NCBI RefSeq assembly: GCF_938030685.1
Contig: NZ_CALHHX010000004.1
Location: 1-37,973 of the forward strand
DNA: 37,973 nt
Direction of reading: 5' to 3'
Source: an uncultured Campylobacter sp.
GTDB lineage: Bacteria; Campylobacterota; Campylobacteria; Campylobacterales; Campylobacteraceae
The position numbers and the translations under genes were made by a program. Position 1 is the first letter of the stretch. Each line of letters starts with the position of its first letter. Shown here one piece after another: positions 15,449 through 23,531 of the stretch. The notes under the pieces are model-generated. The model was given only the letters and a program-made list of their open reading frames with translations, was not told the origin of the DNA and did not search any database.

Positions 15449-15982
15449 ATGCAAGAGATGGTTAAAATTTTTCAATACAAAATTGGAGATGAGGAGATCA
15501 ACTCCGTAAATGCTAGAGAACTACATAAAATTTTAGAAAGTAAACAGCAATTCACTGATTGGATAAAACGAAGGCTAAAGGATACTCAAGCCTTAGAAAA
15601 TATTGACTATACGTCATTTCATAAAAATGAGAGACGAGAAGTCGGAGCTACTACGCTAGTGGAATATATTATTACCCTAGATCTTGCAAAAGAATTTTCA
15701 ATGCTTGAAAAAAATGCAAAGGGCAAGGAGATCAGGCAATATTTCATTCAATTTGAACGTGCGGCGCGAAGAGAGTTTGAAAATTTTTGTAAAGAGATAA
15801 AGAGATTAACCACTGAAATTTCAAATTTACGCGAAAAAATACAAATCCTTGAAGATCTAGTGGCTTCATCCGATAGGCTCATAAGCATGTATAAAAAACA
15901 GCTTGAGGCAAAAACGATTGACGAGGACATCCGAAGGCTTGTTAGAAGAAAAGAGCAACTAAAGCAAGAAGGATACCTATAA
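15449..15982 (+). CDS. AntA-type antirepressor-like DNA-binding protein
   Basis: This 177-aa protein starts at ATG 15449, with AAGGAG upstream. Residues about 15-100 match the phage AntA/AntB antirepressor domain: VNARELHKILESKQQFTDWIKRRL, a middle block, then TTLVEYIITLDLAKEFSMLEKNAKGKEIRQYFI. The C-terminal 75 residues form a coiled coil. Such proteins in phages counteract repressors, often at induction. Here it sits inside a T4SS operon, between a periplasmic protein and a VirB8-like gene, so it may switch transfer gene expression. The stop overlaps the next start (TAATG). Confidence 0.75.
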   Translation: MQEMVKIFQYKIGDEEINSVNARELHKILESKQQFTDWIKRRLKDTQALENIDYTSFHKNERREVGATTLVEYIITLDLAKEFSMLEKNAKGKEIRQYFIQFERAARREFENFCKEIKRLTTEISNLREKIQILEDLVASSDRLISMYKKQLEAKTIDEDIRRLVRRKEQLKQEGYL

Positions 15983-16719
15983 TGGAAGAAGAAAAACTAT
16001 CCTTCAAATGTGAGATGTTTTTTGGGAAAAATTGGAAATATCTATTCTGGGGAATGATAGTAGCTATTGCCATAATAGCGTGGGAACTTCATAGTATTAC
16101 CGTGCAGATGGAGGAACTAAAAGCCTCAATTTACGACAATAATGGCAAAGTAGTGCTAACTACTACCGACGGCAGGGCCATAAAAGTTGTCAAAACTCCG
16201 CTCAAAGCCGAATATCTGAAACAATATGCCATAAGCGTATTTGTCAATAATTTTATCGTCTCAAGATCGGAGTTAACGGAGGGCTTTAGCAGGGCAAATA
16301 TAACTACGTATAAGGATGTTTTGGAAGCGTCCAAGAGCCTTGGCAATATATATTTATATTTTCTTGACACAAAGTCGCAGAGCGAAGAGAGCAAAAGAAG
16401 CGTAGGTCAATTCATCAGCTATATCCAATGGCTGATCAACGCGGTTGCGCGCGATAAACTCCCTGAATACATCAATATTGTCGATTACACCGTAAATTCC
16501 TTTGAATACAATGGAAATAAGTATAGCATCGACATATATATCAAAGTGGCTACGAATTCGTGGATCCTATCGCAAGGACGATACCAAAACGAACGCGGGC
16601 AAGTCAGGATCAAGGCTACGGGCGATTTCGATTTAGAGCGCAGCTCCGATGTGAATCCTTACGGTATGAGGATAGATAGCTTTGAAATAGAGATGGTAAC
16701 GAAAGGCGATAAGCTATGA
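15982..16719 (+). CDS. VirB8-like bitopic membrane protein
   Basis: This 245-aa protein has a short cytoplasmic N terminus, one transmembrane helix (YLFWGMIVAIAIIAWEL, about 14-31) and a periplasmic domain of about 200 residues. The size, topology and mixed alpha-beta pattern, with a final sheet (YSIDIYIKVATNSW, GQVRIKATGDFDL), suit VirB8/TraE/DotI-type assembly factors. It is encoded immediately before a lytic transglycosylase and a VirB4 ATPase, where such genes are common. The assignment is by layout, not by an unmistakable motif. Confidence 0.5.
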   Translation: MEEEKLSFKCEMFFGKNWKYLFWGMIVAIAIIAWELHSITVQMEELKASIYDNNGKVVLTTTDGRAIKVVKTPLKAEYLKQYAISVFVNNFIVSRSELTEGFSRANITTYKDVLEASKSLGNIYLYFLDTKSQSEESKRSVGQFISYIQWLINAVARDKLPEYINIVDYTVNSFEYNGNKYSIDIYIKVATNSWILSQGRYQNERGQVRIKATGDFDLERSSDVNPYGMRIDSFEIEMVTKGDKL

Positions 16720-17303
16720 AAAGAGCTCTTTTAGCGTTTTTGCTTTACGCATGCACGTCAAATGCCGACGTAAGACAGGATATAGCAGATAGTTTATGGG
16801 CTGCCGCTACAAGCAGCAATATAGACGTAAGGGTGCTATATACGATTGCAAAGACGGAGAGTGATTTTCAGCCATATATTATCAGCTTTTTAACAAGCGA
16901 CACGGGTTTAATTAAAAAACTAAGAGCGGGTTTCAAAGGCAGCATATACCGCTTTAGAAGCGCAAAATATAATAGCTCAAAATATGCCGTGAGCATATCC
17001 AGCAATAGTAAAGAAGCGATGCTGGAGCTTGCGAAATTCTTTTGGGATTTTGATTTTAACATAGACTTCGGTCTGATGCAAATTTCCAAGCAAAATTTAA
17101 AAAAGGATGAGCTTGAGTTCATCTTTGATCCGCAATACAATGTTTCCAAATCAAAAGAAATTTTAGCTCTTTGCGCCGGTAGGTATAGCTCGGCAAAAGA
17201 CGCTATCGAGTGTTATAACAAAGGTTTTGCGGCCAAAAAGAACTATGATTATTACGCTAGATTTATGAATTATTTCGATAGCTTTTTTGGAGAAGGCAAA
17301 TGA
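16716..17303 (+). CDS. Lytic transglycosylase (VirB1-like)
   Basis: This 195-aa protein has an N-terminal signal peptide and a goose-type/SLT-like domain: IDVRVLYTIAKTESDFQP with the probable catalytic Glu, and FNIDFGLMQISKQNL, matching the family's GLMQIS motif. A final YSSAKDAIECYNKGF corresponds to the family's A...YN.G segment. About 55 unusual residues separate the first two motifs. It should cut peptidoglycan to let the T4SS pass. It overlaps both neighbours by 4 bp. Confidence 0.85.
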   Translation: MKRALLAFLLYACTSNADVRQDIADSLWAAATSSNIDVRVLYTIAKTESDFQPYIISFLTSDTGLIKKLRAGFKGSIYRFRSAKYNSSKYAVSISSNSKEAMLELAKFFWDFDFNIDFGLMQISKQNLKKDELEFIFDPQYNVSKSKEILALCAGRYSSAKDAIECYNKGFAAKKNYDYYARFMNYFDSFFGEGK

Positions 17304-19651
17304 ATCCCGCGTTGCTATTTTTGATCATCTTAGCCGGTATGGGGCTTTATGCCGGCTACAAAAATGAAAAGGCACAAAAAGAGGTCGAAAAAACGCTTTT
17401 TGGAAAGGTATTAGCGCCACTAAAAGGGCTTTTTAATGAATTTTACTCCAACAAAGGGTTGGTAATCGATGATATTTTAAACGACCATATTCTGATCAAC
17501 ACTCCATATAAGAATTTATACGGAATAAAACTCGAAGGCAACGGCAATACGCCGATATATTTTGATGAAATCGGCGTAAAAGAGATCTTTCGAACCTATC
17601 AAAACACAAAAGATGCCTTTTTTTGGTATGTCATTTTAAAAAACGGATACTATCACGGCCAGTATCTCTTTGGTTACAATCAAAATTTACTAAAATCGAT
17701 AGCGAATAAGTATAAATTGACCTTTTTAAGCGGCGCCGAATTGGCAAACGCGGTTTTAGATCTTTTTTTGCAAAATCAATATTTTGTTAAAGACAAAGAT
17801 ATTCATAGAACCGTATCGCTAAATTTTAACTCTAGATTAGAGAGCAACTATCAAACCTTCGCAAAGCTAGCGAGGGAAAATATCTATCAAAATCTATGTC
17901 ATACGGATTTATATCAATCCTATAAAGCTCTTGAAGGAGCACAAAAGACAAATATTCAAAACATTTTTAGAATGAATTTTAACGGTGCGATTTGGACGTA
18001 TTTTAACCTTAGCCGCAAGAGCATAGAAAATCACATTTCGCGGTTAATAAACTTTGCCCGCTGGACGGGAAATAAATCCCATTTTACGGCTCTTAAAGAG
18101 GCTTATGATCTAGGAGATCAGCAGCTGGTAATAGTTAATAGCGTAGCTTGTTTTAAAAGCATCGATGAAAGTATCATAGGAGATTTTGGTACATCTTTGA
18201 AGATGGATTTTATTAAGAAGAATATTTTTAAGACTAAAAGTTTGCAAAAGACTCCTTTGAAGTTTAGAGATAGCGAGTTTGACTTTTTGGCATCAGCAGA
18301 ATTTCTTGGCAACTTTATCGCCTGCGTACACAAAAAGAATGTAAAGAACGCTGATTTTTGGGGATATGATAAAAACGGAGGCTTCATAAACTATTCTTTT
18401 GCAGCCGAAAATCACAACCCTCACGCGGTCATAGTGGCCGATCCCGGTGCAGGAAAGAGCTTTACACTCCAAAAAATTATATCGTCGATGCTGGATATCG
18501 ACTATAAGACCCGCAAGGCAAGAAATTTAAATAAAGATAAAGTCATAGTGAGATACTACGATATAGGATTTTCGAGTAGAAGACTGATCGATTTTCTTAA
18601 AGAAAACGGAGAAAATAGCATAGCTCGCGTGGAAAGCGATCTATCAAATTTTAGTTACAACATTGTAAATTTAGATGATAGCGGCAAGGAAACATATGAA
18701 GCCGACTTGATTTTTTCGGCGGATCTTATAAATTTGATACTTTCATCTCAATCCGCTAACGCAGAAACCATGACTATTGGCGAGATGAGCCTTTACCAAG
18801 ATATTTTACGTTTGATTTATGAGGGGAAGGCAGAGTATCAGGATTATCGAGTCCGAGATATAAAAAATCAAAACTTAAAAGATAAAATTTTAAAAAGAGG
18901 TTTTTCTGCAAATGAATATCTGAAAAATTTGGGAGATGAATTCGAATTTCTTAAAAAGCCTCTTTTGATTGATGTTATTAAGTACGCAAAAATTCAGTCC
19001 GAAAATCAACAGATCCCGGACGATATTAGGGAAAATTTTCAGGGTCTACATAAAAAGCTTGTCGATGTCGACAAGCTTAACCTCTTTTCAAATTTTGATA
19101 CAGAGGATACGGTAAATGCGAATTTCTTGAGTATGGAGCTCAATAATTTCAAAGAAAATAGCCTATTTGTGCCTATTTTTGTTAGCACCTTTCAAAAAAC
19201 ATACCTCAAGGATAGATCCTATGCAGTTATGAGAATGTATCAGGGATTAAGTGTTTCGAAAAAAGTTTATGTCGTAGAAGAGATCGCAAATTACTTTAGA
19301 GTACCGTATTTTGAGATAATGTTCGATAAATTGGCACTTGAAGCTAGAAAATACGGGGTTCATTTCATCTCGATCGCCCAAAAATTGGTGCATATTCCGG
19401 AGCGTATAATCGGAAACATAGATACTAGAATTTTTCTTTTAGCGCCCGACAAAAAGCGCGAATTCATCGACGAGGTGAAGAAAATTCTCAATCCCGGACA
19501 AAATGTCATCGATAGGCTTGAGGATACCGATGAATATGAACTCTGCGTATGGTATTCAAGAGGAGTCTTTAATTTGAAGCTGCCAGTAAGCAAATTTGAA
19601 GAAAAACTTTTCAATACCGATCCTACGAAAGTTGCAAAGGCGGAAGAATGA
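17300..19651 (+). CDS. VirB4/TraC-family T4SS ATPase
   Basis: This 783-aa protein has the size and domain order of VirB4: a short N-terminal hydrophobic helix (about 2-17), a poorly conserved N-terminal half, then a RecA-like motor with VADPGAGKSFTL (Walker A, about residues 378-390) and a late KKVYVVEEIANYF near 655, resembling a Walker B. The segment HFISIAQKLVHIP fits the motor's C-terminal motif, and TRIFLLAPDK follows. VirB4 energises pilus and channel assembly and is the most conserved T4SS protein. It overlaps its neighbours by 4 bp. Confidence 0.85.
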   Translation: MNPALLFLIILAGMGLYAGYKNEKAQKEVEKTLFGKVLAPLKGLFNEFYSNKGLVIDDILNDHILINTPYKNLYGIKLEGNGNTPIYFDEIGVKEIFRTYQNTKDAFFWYVILKNGYYHGQYLFGYNQNLLKSIANKYKLTFLSGAELANAVLDLFLQNQYFVKDKDIHRTVSLNFNSRLESNYQTFAKLARENIYQNLCHTDLYQSYKALEGAQKTNIQNIFRMNFNGAIWTYFNLSRKSIENHISRLINFARWTGNKSHFTALKEAYDLGDQQLVIVNSVACFKSIDESIIGDFGTSLKMDFIKKNIFKTKSLQKTPLKFRDSEFDFLASAEFLGNFIACVHKKNVKNADFWGYDKNGGFINYSFAAENHNPHAVIVADPGAGKSFTLQKIISSMLDIDYKTRKARNLNKDKVIVRYYDIGFSSRRLIDFLKENGENSIARVESDLSNFSYNIVNLDDSGKETYEADLIFSADLINLILSSQSANAETMTIGEMSLYQDILRLIYEGKAEYQDYRVRDIKNQNLKDKILKRGFSANEYLKNLGDEFEFLKKPLLIDVIKYAKIQSENQQIPDDIRENFQGLHKKLVDVDKLNLFSNFDTEDTVNANFLSMELNNFKENSLFVPIFVSTFQKTYLKDRSYAVMRMYQGLSVSKKVYVVEEIANYFRVPYFEIMFDKLALEARKYGVHFISIAQKLVHIPERIIGNIDTRIFLLAPDKKREFIDEVKKILNPGQNVIDRLEDTDEYELCVWYSRGVFNLKLPVSKFEEKLFNTDPTKVAKAEE

Positions 19652-20295
19652 ACGATAGCTTTAGCGCAGGTTCGCACCTAATTTCTACCGCTACAGTATT
19701 CGGCGCTGCGGCGCTTGCTTTTGCTATTTTTCCTTTTGGGATCGTGCTGATACGAGCTTTTTTGAAGGCGAGGGAAAGCACTACGAGCGGCTTTAGTATT
19801 TTGGGGTCGGTAATGCTTGCTTTCGCAGTGCATTTTATGGCCTGTGTTCTATTTATGGCAATCGTCAAAATACTTGATATTGCCTATACTTCAATTTTAG
19901 AGGAGGATCATTACATTACAAATAAAATTTTTAGAATCTTTTGGGCTAGCGACAGAAGTGCCGTATTTGCCCTAACCGGAGGAGGTGCAACAAATGACGC
20001 GCTAGGAGCGTATTCAATCCTTTTGCTAATTCAGACCATCGGCAGAATCGTGCTTTATAATATGCCTATTTTGGTGATCGTCTTGGGGATTAGCTACGGC
20101 GTTTACCAAGCCAACAAGGACAATTATAAGCAGGATTATCTCGGGGTCATCGTATTCAGTATGGTTAGCTTCATAGCCGTAAGCACTATATATGTAGCTT
20201 GGGCGTATATAGCTAGCTTGGCGTTGTTTTTGCCGGATGGTAAAAACCTTTTCTTTGCGATTCACCAATATTGGCAATCGCAATTATTAAAATAA
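19648..20295 (+). CDS. Polytopic inner-membrane protein
   Basis: This 215-aa protein has about five transmembrane segments (near residues 12-36, 48-72, 122-150 and 165-190). It starts by ATGA overlap with the VirB4 gene. Glycine-rich loops (TGGGATNDALGAY) occur between helices. It may be a small VirB6- or DotE-like channel part, but no specific family is recognisable. Confidence 0.6.
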   Translation: MNDSFSAGSHLISTATVFGAAALAFAIFPFGIVLIRAFLKARESTTSGFSILGSVMLAFAVHFMACVLFMAIVKILDIAYTSILEEDHYITNKIFRIFWASDRSAVFALTGGGATNDALGAYSILLLIQTIGRIVLYNMPILVIVLGISYGVYQANKDNYKQDYLGVIVFSMVSFIAVSTIYVAWAYIASLALFLPDGKNLFFAIHQYWQSQLLK

Positions 20296-20313
20296 ATTTT
20301 TAAGGAGTAGAAA

Positions 20314-20619
20314 ATGGCAACTGTATGTCCGCTTTGCAAAAAAGGAACATTGAAAAAAGGCGATAAAATGGTTTATTGCGACGGCTATAAACCGAAGAAA
20401 GAAGGTAAAGATTGGTTCAATAGCGGTGAGTGCGAATTTCACATTCCGTATAATCAGAAAGCTTTTGGTAGAACGCTTAATGCAAACGATATTAAAAAAC
20501 TCGTTGAAGGAGAAACGCTAAAGAACGCCAAAGGCGATACGCTAGAGCTTGATTTGGAAAATACGGAGTTTTTTACGCGAATTACATTCGCGCCGCGCCC
20601 GGAAGATAAGGATCTATAA
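20314..20619 (+). CDS. Topoisomerase-type zinc-ribbon protein
   Basis: This 101-aa protein carries CPLCKKGTLKKGDKMVYCDGY, then C in GECEFHIPYNQKAFGRTL: a four-cysteine zinc ribbon like the C-terminal repeats of type IA topoisomerases. A segment like the repeat's typical end follows (NDIKKLVEGETL). Such ribbons bind single-stranded DNA. Standing alone inside a T4SS operon, it may bind the transferred strand. AAGGAG precedes the start, and its stop overlaps the pilin start (TAATG). Confidence 0.7.
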   Translation: MATVCPLCKKGTLKKGDKMVYCDGYKPKKEGKDWFNSGECEFHIPYNQKAFGRTLNANDIKKLVEGETLKNAKGDTLELDLENTEFFTRITFAPRPEDKDL

Positions 20620-21011
20620 TGAAAAAACGCATTATATTTTTTGCGTTATTACTTTTTGGAGTAGGCGCAGCTTATGCAGCCGGGGAATTCGACGGAGTAG
20701 ACAATGTAGTTAAAAACCTTGACTCATCCGTCTCAACAACATCTGGAAGCGGTATGAGAGCTGCCATGGCTTGGGCTCCGGTGATTTTATTTTTCACGGG
20801 TTTAGGCATAGCTTTTAAACAATCCAAAAAGGAAAGCGAGCAGCAGGGTGATACCTATAAAATTGTCATTGCGTGCGTTGTAGCCAGCGTATTGGGCGCT
20901 TTCGTCGGTATTTTAGCCGATGCTGTTTTGGGTAGAATACTAATGGGCGATAGTATGAAAGGACTTCAGGTAGTATGGGAATACTGGAAGTCGGCATTAA
21001 GCGCGAAATAA
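20619..21011 (+). CDS. VirB2/TraA-like pilin candidate
   Basis: This 130-aa protein has a signal peptide cut probably after AYAA (about residue 21), then two hydrophobic helices (MRAAMAWAPVILFFTGLGIAF and IVIACVVASVLGAFVGILADAVL) joined by a polar KQSKKESEQQ loop. This is the plan of T4SS pilins (VirB2, TraA). A perfect hairpin follows directly, as is common after highly expressed pilin genes. The assignment is from topology and context. Confidence 0.65.
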   Translation: MKKRIIFFALLLFGVGAAYAAGEFDGVDNVVKNLDSSVSTTSGSGMRAAMAWAPVILFFTGLGIAFKQSKKESEQQGDTYKIVIACVVASVLGAFVGILADAVLGRILMGDSMKGLQVVWEYWKSALSAK

Positions 21012-21013
21012 CT

Positions 21014-21043
21014 ATAAGAAGCGCCTTCTAAGACGCTTCTTAT
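21014..21043 (+). terminator. Hairpin after the pilin gene
   Basis: Perfect 10-bp inverted repeat ATAAGAAGCG (21014-21023) and CGCTTCTTAT (21034-21043), followed by TTTG. With only three following Ts it is more likely a partial terminator or an mRNA-stabilising element that raises pilin output over downstream genes. Confidence 0.65.
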
Positions 21044-21060
21044 TTTGACGGAGGGATATT

Positions 21061-21408
21061 ATGAAAATTCTAATATTTTTGAGCCTTTTGCTAGTTTCTA
21101 TTCTGGATGCAAAATGCTATAAAGTTCCGTGCCAGCCCATAATTTTTATAAATAAAACTCAGGCCATTGCGGATATAGAGCGTAGTTACGCAAGAAATAT
21201 GCAAGCTCAACGACAGTTGGAGCAGAAGTATATCGAATATAACGCCGCTTTGGCCGAGCAAAATGAGCTACTCGAGAAGATTCAAAAGCTCAAATCCGAC
21301 GGATTGATGAGCGAAAAAAAGATAAATTTTTTGTTACAAAAGGGTATATCAATCCGCGAGAATAATATTCAAAAAACCAATAATGCAGACTTTTTGGGAG
21401 AAAAATAA
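21061..21408 (+). CDS. Periplasmic coiled-coil protein
   Basis: This 115-aa protein has a signal peptide (MKILIFLSLLLVSILDAKC) and a helical coiled-coil body (about 40-80, RQLEQKYIEYNAALAEQNELLEKIQ). The Cys at the cleavage site and a CQ pair nearby may matter. It is the first gene after the pilin hairpin and has its own strong ribosome-binding site (GGAGGG). Perhaps a VirB5-like or entry-exclusion-type small protein; not recognised. Confidence 0.6.
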   Translation: MKILIFLSLLLVSILDAKCYKVPCQPIIFINKTQAIADIERSYARNMQAQRQLEQKYIEYNAALAEQNELLEKIQKLKSDGLMSEKKINFLLQKGISIRENNIQKTNNADFLGEK

Positions 21409-22397
21409 TGGGGCTTGCGATATTTGCTACGATTGTATGCTTGATTTTTTGGCTCGGTAGTGGGAATTCGGCCGCAAAAGATGAGGCAAAAATTACAAAA
21501 GCCATAGCGCTTGGAGGCATCATTATTATTTGGATCACTTACCTGCTAAATGACGAAAAATATTCAAGCCCTTGGGTTTATATCATTTTTATAGCTGTGG
21601 CAGGCTATTTTTATTCCTACGTCCGGAAGGTAGTCAAAAAAAATCAAAGTAGCATTTCTATGAAAGAGACTTTGGCGCCAAATTTTATCAAAGCAAAGAA
21701 GGAGAGCTATTGGGATATATCCTCTCAAAAGATCATCGACTTTTTTAACTATCGAAGGGAGATCAAAAGCGATAGAGTGGAGACACATCTGAATAAGCCG
21801 TCGAAGGAATTTTATAGAGTTTATGGCAATGATGAAAAATACCTTACGAGTAATATTTTTCACGAGATGAGGGATTTAGAGCTTACTAGGCTTTCAAATT
21901 TAGCCGAGATAAGTAAGATAAATTTATACAATAAAATTTATGAAAAAATCAAAGAATTTAACGATTCTATCGAGATGTCGATAGATTATGAAGGAATTTT
22001 AAAGGAAAACGACAATATTGCGGAATACTTTTTGATAGATCTATGGTGTAGATTTACGAAGCCTTTCAATATAGGCACCGCAAATTTGATAGTTTTGGCA
22101 AGAAATTTCACACAAAGCGAATTGATCGGCGCCTTGGATAATGCGGATCTAAATTCCGTAAAAAGGCACGGCGCGGGTTTATATTTTAAGTATGCGTTAT
22201 TTAAAAATCTCATACCGCAAGAGGTGCTGGATGAGGAGAAGCACGCGGCCGAGCTTTTAAAAACTAAGGAACAAAAAGAGCTTAAACAGCTTCTTTTAAG
22301 CAGAGAAAACAAGGAATCTCCGAGCGCGGAAAGCATCGAAGAATCCATTACTTTTTACGAGAAAATTCTAAACAAAGAGGCCGCAGATGAGCTTTGA
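21408..22397 (+). CDS. Membrane-anchored protein with long cytoplasmic domain
   Basis: This 329-aa protein has two or three transmembrane helices in its first 75 residues (MGLAIFATIVCLIFWLG, ALGGIIIIWITYLL, WVYIIFIAVAGYFYSYV). A largely helical soluble part of about 250 residues follows, with ARNFTQSELIGALDNADLNSV. It starts by TAATG overlap and its end overlaps the relaxase-like gene by 11 bp. It might link DNA processing with the channel, as T4SS accessory proteins do, but no family is recognised. Confidence 0.6.
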   Translation: MGLAIFATIVCLIFWLGSGNSAAKDEAKITKAIALGGIIIIWITYLLNDEKYSSPWVYIIFIAVAGYFYSYVRKVVKKNQSSISMKETLAPNFIKAKKESYWDISSQKIIDFFNYRREIKSDRVETHLNKPSKEFYRVYGNDEKYLTSNIFHEMRDLELTRLSNLAEISKINLYNKIYEKIKEFNDSIEMSIDYEGILKENDNIAEYFLIDLWCRFTKPFNIGTANLIVLARNFTQSELIGALDNADLNSVKRHGAGLYFKYALFKNLIPQEVLDEEKHAAELLKTKEQKELKQLLLSRENKESPSAESIEESITFYEKILNKEAADEL

Positions 22398-22896
22398 ATT
22401 CGGAAAACTAATTAAAGCCAAAAGACTTAAATTCGCGGTAACGCCTCATGCCGTTTTTAGCAGCGATCTACACGCGAAGAACTTTTTAGGCTATTTTTTC
22501 AATACAACTCCAAAAAATATCAATGAACGAACTAAAATTAACGCCTATTATAGGCCGGGCGAAGAGATATTGCTACAAGGCGAGGCCGTGGAGCGCAAAC
22601 TCAATGTACAAATTTTAGATGAGATCCAGCGTAGCAGTTTCGATAAAGTGGAAAATATAACCGTATACCACAATATCTTAGAACTTTGTATGCTAGAGGG
22701 CATCGATACAAAAAAGGAAATTTTTAAGGCGCTTAAGGAATTTGCTGATTTCTGTATAGGCGCGTTGGAGCTTGATGCGATTATTTGCGGCTACCACTTC
22801 AATCAAGACGAGCCGCACCTACATATCATATACGCAAAAGCTCAAGCAAACGAAACAAAGGATGATTCAATGTTAAATGAGGACGAGGATCTATAA
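22387..22896 (+). CDS. Small relaxase-like protein (HUH motif)
   Basis: This 169-aa protein carries GYHFNQDEPHLHIIYAKA, with His137, His144 and His146 arranged as in relaxase motif III (HxDxxxPHxH), which binds the metal for DNA nicking. Upstream helices (IFKALKEFADFCIGALELDAIICGYHF) look like the Mob_Pre/MobV region before that motif. A candidate catalytic Tyr cannot be assigned with certainty (several in residues 36-56 and 94). It is much shorter than usual relaxases (over 300 aa) and has no helicase or primase domain. Its place two genes before the coupling protein supports a role in transfer. The acidic C terminus ends EDEDL. Confidence 0.6.
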   Translation: MSFEFGKLIKAKRLKFAVTPHAVFSSDLHAKNFLGYFFNTTPKNINERTKINAYYRPGEEILLQGEAVERKLNVQILDEIQRSSFDKVENITVYHNILELCMLEGIDTKKEIFKALKEFADFCIGALELDAIICGYHFNQDEPHLHIIYAKAQANETKDDSMLNEDEDL

Positions 22897-23531
22897 TGAA
22901 AGACAAAGAAAAGCTGGGGATTTATAACGTTACCTTTAACGATAAAAGGGCTACGCCCGTAACTCTCAACCCAGATATTGCCTTGGTTGAGAATGCGGTC
23001 ATAGATACGGTCGTTATGTATGTTAAGGGTTGGCATAACATAAAAAGAGATAAGGGGATTGGTGCAGAGCATCTGAAATATCATTTAAAACAAGGAGCAA
23101 TAGGTGAGGTTAGCCTAGAAGAGTTACTTAATTTAGGTAGAAGTCTAAGAAAATATATGAAAATTTTTGGGGAACCGTTTTTAGAAGATAAAACTAAAAC
23201 CGGAAAAGTATTTGAGTGGCAAGATTCCGACGGGATTAGATTTAGAGTAACTATGGATAGCAAAAGACAAGCTGGGGAGGAGGGTCTAATTACGCCGCTA
23301 TCCCTCCCCAATAAGACTATTATAACATTCTATTCTGATAGAAATCTTAATGCAAGAATGGTTTTTAAAAACCCGGCGGTACGGGAATTTTATGAGTCTA
23401 AAAAGCTTGATGACGTCGAAGACTACTCCGCCGTTGAAGAGATCAAGGCGGAAATTTCAAAGAGCTCCATAGAAAAGATCGACGTCGATACGAATAAAAA
23501 TTCAAAAAGAAGGAACGGCAATGGCAGCTGA
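22896..23531 (+). CDS. Possible BECR-fold nuclease toxin with EDYSAVEEIK tail
   Basis: This 211-aa protein overlaps the relaxase-like gene (TAATG) and overlaps the coupling-protein gene by 11 bp. Residues about 25-150 show a pattern seen in phage/plasmid Barnase-EndoU-ColicinE5/D-RelE-like nucleases: AEHLKYHLKQG, GEVSLEELLNLGRSLRKYM, FEWQDSDGIRFRVTMD, then KTIITFYSDRN. This is a weak visual match, not proof. The C-terminal tail, VEDYSAVEEIKAEISKSS followed by DVDTNKNSK, is shared with the zeta toxin and the 35090-35581 protein. Position and tail suggest a protein handed to the T4SS. Confidence 0.55.
   Translation: MKDKEKLGIYNVTFNDKRATPVTLNPDIALVENAVIDTVVMYVKGWHNIKRDKGIGAEHLKYHLKQGAIGEVSLEELLNLGRSLRKYMKIFGEPFLEDKTKTGKVFEWQDSDGIRFRVTMDSKRQAGEEGLITPLSLPNKTIITFYSDRNLNARMVFKNPAVREFYESKKLDDVEDYSAVEEIKAEISKSSIEKIDVDTNKNSKRRNGNGS
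23418..23467 (+). repeat. C-terminal tail cassette, copy B
   Basis: Copy of the 50-bp tail sequence, encoding EDYSAVEEIKAEISKSS. It continues into a second shared block: the 26 bp at 23483-23508 are identical to 35539-35564 (encoding VDTNKNSK). Copies B and C therefore share about 90 bp in two blocks, longer than A. Confidence 0.9.

Noticed and set aside
20606..22898. Similar acidic C-terminal ends (EDKDL, EDEDL; also NDEDL on Rep) as another shared signal
   Set aside because: Only four or five residues agree, and the similar DNA is mostly the stop/start junction AGGATCTATAATGAAA; chance or local constraint is enough.
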